From contig DATMYV010000028.1 in assembly GCA_035560795.1 (NCBI GenBank), positions 1 to 28,971 of the forward strand: a DNA stretch of 28,971 nucleotides, in the 5' to 3' direction. This document shows, one piece after another, positions 10,252-16,311 of this stretch (position 1 is its first letter; the number at the start of each line of letters is the position of its first letter). Under the pieces are notes generated by a model. It was not told the origin of the DNA and did no database searches. It saw nothing but the letters and a program-made list of their open reading frames with translations. The translations under genes were made by a program, and so were the position numbers. This DNA is from Longilinea sp035560795. Its GTDB lineage: Bacteria; Chloroflexota; Anaerolineae; Anaerolineales; Anaerolineaceae.

Positions 10252-11148
10252 TCAATCTTCGTGAATCTGGTCAATTTTATTTACGATGAAATTTGCGATT
10301 TTCTCAAGGCTGAGTTTTGTTTCCGGAAGGACCGGAATGATTTGAAATACATGGAACATTCCCTGCCAACAGTCCAGTATAATCTCAATACCTGCCTGGC
10401 AAGCCTTTTTGTAAAATTGTTGGATCTCGTCTAATAAAATTTCATTTGTGCCCGCCTGAATGATCATGGGCGGTAGACCCTGCAAATCCGCAAAAATTGG
10501 CGAGATCAACGGGTTGGCGGCATCGGTATGACCCGCATAATAGCGCGAATAAATGCCAAGAATTTTCGGATTTAGAAGTGGATCGTTGTTGTTATTAATT
10601 TCCTCAGGAGTGGAAGACAAATCAAGCCATGGAGAGATGCACAAGGCGCAAGCTGGAAGGGGCAGCTTGCCATCCCGCAGTGAAATCAGAGTGGCAATCG
10701 CCAGACCGCCTCCAGCAGAATCTCCGGCAATCACAATATTGGATGGATCGTAACCCTGGGATAGCAACCAATGATAGGCCGCTAAGCTATCTTCAAGTGC
10801 CGCAGGGAAGGGGTGTTCGGGAGCAAGGCGGTAATCAATGGCCAAAACTTTCATTTGACAGGATTTGGCCAACCTTGCCAGAAATTCCCGGTGCACGTTG
10901 ACGGATCCAACAGCATAAGCACCACCGTGAAGGTAGAGGATGATCCCATTTCCTGAACCCTCAACATCGATTAATTCTGCTCGAATTCCATCCACGCTAA
11001 GTGTTTTGATAATGACATCATTGGGAATCTTAAAGAACCTGGTGGATTTTTCCTGCCATGATCTCTGATCTTCCAACGACCCTTTTGCCCAGCTGAAGGG
11101 CTGGAACTGAAGGATCTTGAGCATGATTTTTGCCTGAATACTGGACAT
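10252..11148 (-). CDS. HSL-family alpha/beta-hydrolase (esterase/lipase)
   Basis: A 298-residue protein with the hormone-sensitive-lipase family marks. HGGAYAVGS at residues 74-82 is the oxyanion-hole motif, DYRLAPEHPFPAAL follows at about 105-118, and GDSAGGGLA holds nucleophile Ser144. Asp240 in EILLDE is the likely acid and His266 in GMFHVFQ the base. The family hydrolyses short to medium acyl esters. No signal peptide is visible. It is the last gene of the minus-strand block, 7 bp after the stop of the tocopherol-cyclase-like gene, with GGGGCAGG immediately before ATG. Its substrate is unknown; an esterified isoprenoid or lipid would fit the neighbours but is a guess. Confidence 0.88.
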   Translation of the reverse strand: MSSIQAKIMLKILQFQPFSWAKGSLEDQRSWQEKSTRFFKIPNDVIIKTLSVDGIRAELIDVEGSGNGIILYLHGGAYAVGSVNVHREFLARLAKSCQMKVLAIDYRLAPEHPFPAALEDSLAAYHWLLSQGYDPSNIVIAGDSAGGGLAIATLISLRDGKLPLPACALCISPWLDLSSTPEEINNNNDPLLNPKILGIYSRYYAGHTDAANPLISPIFADLQGLPPMIIQAGTNEILLDEIQQFYKKACQAGIEIILDCWQGMFHVFQIIPVLPETKLSLEKIANFIVNKIDQIHED

Positions 11149-11155
11149 CCTGCCC

Positions 11156-12130
11156 CTAAGGTTTATCAGCTAATAATCGCGGCAGGTCGCCAATCACTTC
11201 CAACCCGGCGTTCTCGCCAATGCCGTCAAAAAGAACCTCGCCTTGCAAGGATTCAAGTTTCACTTGAATTGAAGCATTCAATGTTTCCATCACCCTCTTA
11301 CCCATATCGAGGTGCGTGGGTCCGCGAAGCAAACCGCCTTCAGCGCAGGAAGCGTTCAGCCGTAGGCGGTGAGTACGGTTTCGTAGCACCCAGTTGATAT
11401 GAGTGTCTGAAATTTCAAGGGATTCGATTTTACTGCTGCGATACGTGGTAAAACGGTAAAGTTTGCCATCCAGCCAAAAACCGACAATGAAACCTTTGAA
11501 GCTGCTGCCGATCCAAGGAATGATCGCCACAGATCCAGTGATGCAGGCAGAAATATCTTTAAAATGATTGCTTTGAAACCATACCCACGCCGCAGGAAAG
11601 CTTTTTCCCCAATCCTTTTCAATGTACCCGCGGCCTCCGCTGAAATCCATCTCTTTTCCATTGAGGGTGATCTTGCCTTGCAGGGAATGATCAAAACTCA
11701 GCACGCCGTGGTAGCATTCCATTCTTGGCACCCAGGCATACCACCCCATGACGCCTGGAGAGGAAAAGGTCACTGGCCAGGGATTTAAGCTGCCAAAATG
11801 AATTTCGCCAAATAATTGTCCCTCAGGTTGTTTAATATCCACCAGCAGGCGGGATGAATCAAAATGATTCGCGCCAATTCTTAATCGAAACCGTGGAACA
11901 TCGGCCTGGAATTGATCGAACGGGAAGGTGAAGTACTCTGTGTTGCCATCCGAGCCATCGATTACCTGCACAAAAGCATGCGCATCGTTGCCCAGGATGA
12001 CTCCCGGAATGATCGCAATTTTATTGGTTTCGTCCGCGCTAACCAATTTGAAGTACCAGCCTTCAAAAAAAGGCGGCTTTTGATGGGAGCCATGGTAAGT
12101 GGCGGGGTTGAGGACGGAGCTAATTTCCAT
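11156..12130 (-). CDS. tocopherol cyclase-like protein
   Basis: From the ATG chosen here the protein has 324 residues. Marks of the tocopherol cyclase family (plant VTE1 and cyanobacterial relatives) are FFEGWYFKLV near the N-terminus, the tryptophan-rich middle MGWYAWVPRMECYHGVLSFDH, and GRGYIEKDWGKSFPAAWVW followed by QSNHF. VTE1-type enzymes close the chromanol ring of tocopherols, but bacterial members outside phototrophs are mostly uncharacterised and may bind or modify other lipophilic molecules. An upstream GTG at 12226 would add 32 residues. The ATG is preferred because family-like sequence begins right after it and the GTG lacks a clear ribosome site. It follows a CrtI-type gene and precedes an esterase, suggesting isoprenoid or membrane-lipid chemistry. 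No homogentisate prenyltransferase or other tocopherol gene is present. Confidence 0.75.
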   Translation of the reverse strand: MEISSVLNPATYHGSHQKPPFFEGWYFKLVSADETNKIAIIPGVILGNDAHAFVQVIDGSDGNTEYFTFPFDQFQADVPRFRLRIGANHFDSSRLLVDIKQPEGQLFGEIHFGSLNPWPVTFSSPGVMGWYAWVPRMECYHGVLSFDHSLQGKITLNGKEMDFSGGRGYIEKDWGKSFPAAWVWFQSNHFKDISACITGSVAIIPWIGSSFKGFIVGFWLDGKLYRFTTYRSSKIESLEISDTHINWVLRNRTHRLRLNASCAEGGLLRGPTHLDMGKRVMETLNASIQVKLESLQGEVLFDGIGENAGLEVIGDLPRLLADKP

Positions 12131-12244
12131 AACAGATTTACCTAATTTATTCCCTTTTGGCTGCCGATTAGTGTTGTCGCCAATAAATAATCGCGTATGA
12201 TCGTAAAGGCTAATCCGCCTAAACACATAACCAGCGTAATTTGT

Positions 12245-13825
12245 CTACTTCTTGCCCATCTCCTTGATCACTCTATCCGCGGCAATTTTGCCGGTCAGGA
12301 GGGAAATTGGTAAACCGGCTGGGCTGTAGGTCCATTGACCTGCCTGAAATATCCCCGGAATTGGGGTTTTTACCGCATTCATGATCTTTGGGATTCGGCT
12401 TTCTGCCGGGATGGGTTTGTTGTTGAGTGCCCATCCAGTAATTGCACCCTGGAAGTTTCCGGAGTATCTCTCCATGGTGAGCGGCGTGGAGGAGAACTGA
12501 TGAACGATTTTTTCGGCGATTCCCGGAAAAATGGACGCATTCAGAGTCTCAATTATGTGGGATTCACAGGTTGATTTGAATTCCTCATACCACCCCGCAC
12601 ACTCAATGGATTTGGTTAACTCGTAGTCAAACAGCACGCTGATGATCAAACCTGTCTTGTTGGCTGGTGCAAGGGAAACGTCTCTCATTACTGGGCAGGA
12701 GATTTCATAGGTTGTCATAGCGAAGAACTTCTCAAGCCATTTTTCAATGACCTCCCGGTTGGCGGTTATCGGAATTTCACCGGCTTTGCTTTGACCAACC
12801 CTACTGGGCGTGTAAAAGAAGTGCTCGGTGGCAATGGCGGAAAAATATTCCTTCGGTAAATCCAGGCCCAGAAACAATGTCAATACTGAATCGTTTCCAG
12901 TCTTATCGCTAAGTTCTTGCTGCCTGGCGCCAATAGCCTGGCTTAGCTGACCATCTGCAATATTCTCAAGGTTGATGATCCGGTAGAGAGTCTTGAGATC
13001 CGCTGCCCAGATTAACCGCTCATACTCATAAACATTGCCTTGCGAATCCTTGATTGTTTTTTGATGGGGATCCACACTGCTAATCACCAAATTTGTTTTG
13101 ATCGCGCCCTGGTGGGTCTCAATGAAAGAAACCAGTTCCTGAGGTAATTTTGCGGTTCCTCCCAACGGGTAATAATAGTCAATGTAAAGTTTTAAGTAAC
13201 TCAGAGCAAAGAAAGCCGGCGTATCGTGGAAAAAATGCTGGGAGATGATATCCAGCAGGGCCTGGTTTTGGGTAAATTTCCGTAGAAAATCAACAACGGG
13301 TACGTTCAAACCCGATATTTTGGGGGCGGTAAAAGCATATTTGATCATCCAGGGAAGAATGACCCTGGCCAAATAGGCTTGATTCTGCTTAAAATCAAGA
13401 AAAATCGGATTGTCGATGCCGTATTGCACATCCATATAGTGCATGATTTTTCGAATTTCACCAATGATGGTTTTTATTTCTTGTGTATTATCAGGATAAA
13501 GGTCAAACAGCAAAGATTGATAATCATTTACATTCTCTTCTGAATTTACCCGGATCACTTTGTTCTCGATCCCAAGAGAAATGTGGTTTTTGACAAACTC
13601 AATATTTATTCCAAGCGATTTCAACATCGGGAACAGCACACCCGAATTCTCCATCGCACGGATGCCGCCATCATAGATGAATCCATCGCGTTCAAATGAA
13701 TTGACAAGTCCGCCACAGACCTTTTCTTTTTCACATAAAAGGACTTTGTAACCGGCTTTCGTTAAAAAGGCCGCCGCCGTCAATCCGGAAATCCCGCCTC
13801 CAACAATAATTGCATCATATTTCAT
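12245..13825 (-). CDS. CrtI/CrtISO-type NAD(P)/FAD-dependent oxidoreductase (first family member by coordinate)
   Basis: A 526-residue phytoene-desaturase/carotene-isomerase-like flavoprotein. The N-terminal dinucleotide fold is explicit (IIVGGGISGLTAAAFLTKAG, then CEKEKVCGG). The C-terminal FAD-contact segment is PGIFQAGQWTYSPAGLPISLLTGKIAAD. The length matches CrtI/CrtISO enzymes, which desaturate, isomerise or saturate long polyenes such as carotenoids or retinol. The start is supported by GAGGAG 5 nt before ATG. It lies between an RDH-like SDR and the tocopherol-cyclase-like gene. Its DNA is visibly more AT-rich than the CrtI-type gene at 19106-20623, and the two proteins are distant, so they are not recent duplicates. 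The exact substrate cannot be read from sequence. Confidence 0.8.
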   Translation of the reverse strand: MKYDAIIVGGGISGLTAAAFLTKAGYKVLLCEKEKVCGGLVNSFERDGFIYDGGIRAMENSGVLFPMLKSLGINIEFVKNHISLGIENKVIRVNSEENVNDYQSLLFDLYPDNTQEIKTIIGEIRKIMHYMDVQYGIDNPIFLDFKQNQAYLARVILPWMIKYAFTAPKISGLNVPVVDFLRKFTQNQALLDIISQHFFHDTPAFFALSYLKLYIDYYYPLGGTAKLPQELVSFIETHQGAIKTNLVISSVDPHQKTIKDSQGNVYEYERLIWAADLKTLYRIINLENIADGQLSQAIGARQQELSDKTGNDSVLTLFLGLDLPKEYFSAIATEHFFYTPSRVGQSKAGEIPITANREVIEKWLEKFFAMTTYEISCPVMRDVSLAPANKTGLIISVLFDYELTKSIECAGWYEEFKSTCESHIIETLNASIFPGIAEKIVHQFSSTPLTMERYSGNFQGAITGWALNNKPIPAESRIPKIMNAVKTPIPGIFQAGQWTYSPAGLPISLLTGKIAADRVIKEMGKK

Positions 13826-13875
13826 AAGGACTCCTCATTGTGGTGAACATACGCGCTAATTTCAAACCTATGTTG

Positions 13876-14850
13876 CTATTTACTAGTCCAGGTTGACTCT
13901 GCTAAAACGTTTGCTCTGGATAATTCATTACCAAAAGGTTCTCTTAATCCAGTTAATTCTTCGCTGATCGCCCAGATCTTTGGAACCAGCGAGCGATCCA
14001 GGGCATAGGCAGCGGGTTTTTCGTCAATGGTCAGGTTAAAAAATCTTCCACTCACTTTCGCCATTTCAGGCGCGGCTGCGTGATAATAGATGGCCTCTCC
14101 CGAAATGGCGGGATCCTTCAACATCCACCACAGAAAGTATCGCTTGTATAAGCGGTACGACAACTCGTTGTTCATGCCGATATTGGTTCTGACTTCTCCC
14201 GGATGTACTGCATTGATCGTGACACCGGACCCGTATAGCCTGTCCGAAAATTCCCAGACGGTGAGCATCTGCGCGATTTTTGAAGCGCCATAACTCTGAA
14301 GACCCTTATAGCGGCGCCGCTCCCAGTTTAGGTCATTTAAATCGAGACCGCCAAAACGGTGACCTTGCGAATTAATCTGAATGATCCTGGCAGGAGCATT
14401 TTCGATCAGTTTGTCGAGAAGCAATCGCGTAAAAAGAAAGGAAGCCAGGTGGTTCACAACAAATACAATTTCAATGCCGTCTTCGTTGAGGGTTCGATGG
14501 GTGTAATGGACACCCGCATTGTTAATGAGCACATCCAGCTTTGGGTATTGATTGCAAATTGTTTCAGCAGCCCCGCGCACATCCGAAAATCTGGAAAAAT
14601 CCGCCTGAATGACATCCACATTGACTTGATACTGGCGTTGTAGTTCATCGCGAACCGCGGCAGCCTTTTGGATGTTCCGGCATACCATGACAATATCCGA
14701 TCCGCCCTGTGCCAGGCGTTTTACAGCCTGGTACCCCACGCCAGAAGTTGAGCCCGTGACCACACAAACCTTTCCATCCATGCGGGCGGTTGTCGTCTTT
14801 TGGGGCATGCGCGCATTTGCAATGAATTGTAGTTCTTCAGGTAATTTCAA
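13876..14850 (-). CDS. short-chain dehydrogenase/reductase, retinol-dehydrogenase-like
   Basis: A 324-residue classical SDR. The cofactor loop TGSTSGVG spans residues 32-39 and NNAG 110-113. Catalytic Ser161 is in INSQGH, with Tyr187 and Lys191 in YGASK. The spacing and the motif MVCRN after the second strand resemble the RDH11-14/WWOX-like branch, whose eukaryotic members reduce retinal or oxidise retinol with NADP(H). Bacterial members act on varied substrates. The frame opens with TTG at 14850, with AAAGGGA upstream. Internal ATGs at residues 15 and 24 lack ribosome sites, so the start is uncertain but the TTG reading is plausible. It sits between an NTF2-like gene (26 bp gap) and a CrtI-type gene. 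A role in apocarotenoid or polyene alcohol/aldehyde exchange is an attractive inference only. Confidence 0.8.
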   Translation of the reverse strand: MKLPEELQFIANARMPQKTTTARMDGKVCVVTGSTSGVGYQAVKRLAQGGSDIVMVCRNIQKAAAVRDELQRQYQVNVDVIQADFSRFSDVRGAAETICNQYPKLDVLINNAGVHYTHRTLNEDGIEIVFVVNHLASFLFTRLLLDKLIENAPARIIQINSQGHRFGGLDLNDLNWERRRYKGLQSYGASKIAQMLTVWEFSDRLYGSGVTINAVHPGEVRTNIGMNNELSYRLYKRYFLWWMLKDPAISGEAIYYHAAAPEMAKVSGRFFNLTIDEKPAAYALDRSLVPKIWAISEELTGLREPFGNELSRANVLAESTWTSK

Positions 14851-14876
14851 GGAGAGCGTCCCTTTTTTGGTAACGA

Positions 14877-15344
14877 TTATCCAAATTTGTCGTGCAAGAA
14901 CTTTCTATACATGCGATGAAACCAGGGAATCGCGTTGAAAATATCTCCCCACAGATCAAAATAATCCCTTTGGTGAATGATCCGGTTATCTTCCCCAATG
15001 GTAAGTTTGGTACAGCCAAAAATAGGTGTAACCGGGTACTTCTTAAAACTCATCTCCATTTTCCACTGGAAAAACACCACGTTTGATTCCATGACGATGG
15101 ATTGAATTTCCATATTCAATTGATCGCAGCGTTTGGTTAATCGGTCGCACATCCGGGTGAATTCAGCGATGCCCTCAATCCTTTGGATGCTGTCTTCAAA
15201 AACAATGTCCTCGTGATAATACGGGAAAATGTGAGACCAGTCTGGTTTCCCGAAAGGATTGTACGTTTTTGACCAAAGCGAACGAATTCTTTCGACTGTA
15301 AGCGGTTCAATGATTGTGTATCTAGTGTCGTTGACGGTAAGCAT
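14877..15344 (-). CDS. NTF2/SnoaL-like fold protein
   Basis: A small protein of 155 residues from the ATG at 15344; a TTG directly before it would add one residue. The pattern fits the nuclear-transport-factor-2/SnoaL fold: an N-terminal helix region, then FPYYHEDIVFEDSIQRIEGIAEF, strand pairs FFQWKMEMSF and KLTIGEDNRIIHQRDYFDLW, and an aromatic C-terminal helix. Members are either small-molecule isomerases/cyclases or ligand-binding proteins; no catalytic set can be assigned. Placement directly before the SDR suggests a shared pathway. Confidence 0.65.
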   Translation of the reverse strand: MLTVNDTRYTIIEPLTVERIRSLWSKTYNPFGKPDWSHIFPYYHEDIVFEDSIQRIEGIAEFTRMCDRLTKRCDQLNMEIQSIVMESNVVFFQWKMEMSFKKYPVTPIFGCTKLTIGEDNRIIHQRDYFDLWGDIFNAIPWFHRMYRKFLHDKFG

Positions 15345-15367
15345 CAATTTTCATCACCCATATCAAA

Positions 15368-15396
15368 ATAATATCAGTTCTGATCAGTAATTCTAA
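15368..15396 (-). promoter_or_regulatory. weak promoter candidate before the NTF2-SDR-CrtI segment
   Basis: On the minus strand TATTAT (15368-15373) lies 17 bp after TTAGAA, which matches TTGACA at only three positions. The spacer contains the inverted repeat ATCAG-TT-CTGAT (15373-15384 on the plus strand). The 112-bp gap between the PPOX-family gene and the NTF2-like gene is long for this block, so a secondary promoter is possible. Evidence is slight. Confidence 0.25.
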
Positions 15397-15459
15397 CCGA
15401 GATTTCAATTCACGGCACCAGGCCAGCCACGATCACCAAGACATAACCAAGATAATCCC

Positions 15460-15840
15460 TTATTGTTCCACCACCCTGATTTCAATAATCGTATTTTTCC
15501 GGCGCTGTAAGGTGGATGCCAGACCGAAAAGGGTTTTCATCAAGCCGTATTTCTTACCTAACAGGCGGTCAACTTTGCGGTCAATTTCCTCGCCTTCGAT
15601 TACGCGGGCAGAAGCTTCAACCCAGTCGCCCAGGAGAGCCCCGTCCATCTTGCAGGGAGCAATGTGCACCTGACGATTATTCCGAATACGTTTGATTTTT
15701 CCCGAAGAGGCATCGGTTCGTATGAAAAAGGTGTCGCCATCCTCGACGAACCATACGGGTGTACGCACGCCAATTCCGCTTTTACGGAAGGTTTCGAGGT
15801 TTAGATAACTGTTTCTATCGAATAAATCAGATTTGTTCAT
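15460..15840 (-). CDS. PPOX-class split-barrel flavin/F420 protein
   Basis: A 126-residue protein of the pyridoxamine-phosphate-oxidase-like split-barrel fold. The series SYLNLETFRKSGIGVRTPVWF, FFIRTDASSGKIKRIRNN, QVHIAPC and GDWVEASARVIEG is typical of the small PPOX-class F420-dependent or FMN-binding oxidoreductases found in Actinobacteria and Chloroflexota. Such proteins bind flavin or deazaflavin at a dimer interface; the substrate is unknown. The ribosome site is strong: AAGGAG 8 nt before ATG. A 155-bp gap upstream holds the broken CrtI-like scrap and a GACA-CATCA-TGTC inverted repeat, so a local promoter is possible. Confidence 0.8.
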   Translation of the reverse strand: MNKSDLFDRNSYLNLETFRKSGIGVRTPVWFVEDGDTFFIRTDASSGKIKRIRNNRQVHIAPCKMDGALLGDWVEASARVIEGEEIDRKVDRLLGKKYGLMKTLFGLASTLQRRKNTIIEIRVVEQ

Positions 15841-15859
15841 CGAAATTTCTCCTTGATTT

Positions 15860-15997
15860 TCATAAATACTTCAATCGACATGATGTGTCTTGTAATAATC
15901 CTTCTGGCGGCGCTAATATAGCACCAGGAATTGAACCACCACCAGGATGTTGATTAAACGCTGCAATCCCCGGTAACACAGCAAGTAGGCTCCTCTT
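15860..15997 (-). pseudogene. C-terminal scrap of a CrtI-type oxidoreductase gene
   Basis: The minus-strand frame from 15997 to the TGA at 15860-15862 encodes 45 residues without its own start. It contains LPGIAAFNQHPGGGSIPGA followed by ILA, resembling the C-terminal FAD-contact segment of CrtI/CrtISO proteins (PG-rich loop followed by a small-residue helix). It lies right behind the broken psiE copy, the same relative place that the intact CrtI-type gene (20623-19106) holds behind the intact psiE. That shared order is the main support, because the sequence match alone is short. Confidence 0.45.
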
Positions 15998-16307
15998 AAT
16001 TTACAAAGGTTTTCACCTGGCTCGTGATGGCAATGAGCAACCTTTTGACCACAACTTCCTCGATCATCACATACTCCTGAGATACCACTGGATTGTCACC
16101 ACAAATTCCACAGTAAAAACGATCAGAAAGAATAAGACAACAATTTTGAACAAGTTGTCGATCCTGGGTAGGAAAATACCTTTGATGCATAAATTGCCTA
16201 CCAGCGCCCTGGTGAATTCCATTGAGGAAAGTAGGATGACGAGCATTATTGGGAAGATAAACACAGAGGAGATATCCTTTTGTACAGTAAATGGCCATCC
16301 TTTCCAT
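15996..16307 (-). pseudogene. psiE-family copy with two compensating frameshifts
   Basis: Reading from ATG at 16307, frame B starts MERMAIYCTKGYLLCVYL, matching MEKIARYFEKTIIYVLI of the intact PsiE protein at 20647-21132. Homology then jumps near 16260 to frame A (IFPIMLVILLSSMEFTRALV, later FLPRIDNLFKIVVLFFLIVF and VTIQWYLR). Near 16067-16085 it jumps back to frame B (YVMIEEVVVKRLLIAI), which ends at TAA 15996-15998. The shifts amount to about one base gained and one base lost. As it stands, frame B is an open 103-codon frame with a scrambled middle lacking the membrane segments, so function is doubtful. It is also shorter at the C-terminus than the 161-residue copy. The start is 4 bp after the P-type ATPase stop. 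Confidence 0.75.
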
Positions 16308-16311
16308 CAAA

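Noticed and set aside
15397..15459. Short hydrophobic reading (DYLGYVLVIVAGLVP) after the PPOX gene
   Set aside because: Fifteen residues without start, ribosome site or matching neighbour are not enough to call a gene remnant.
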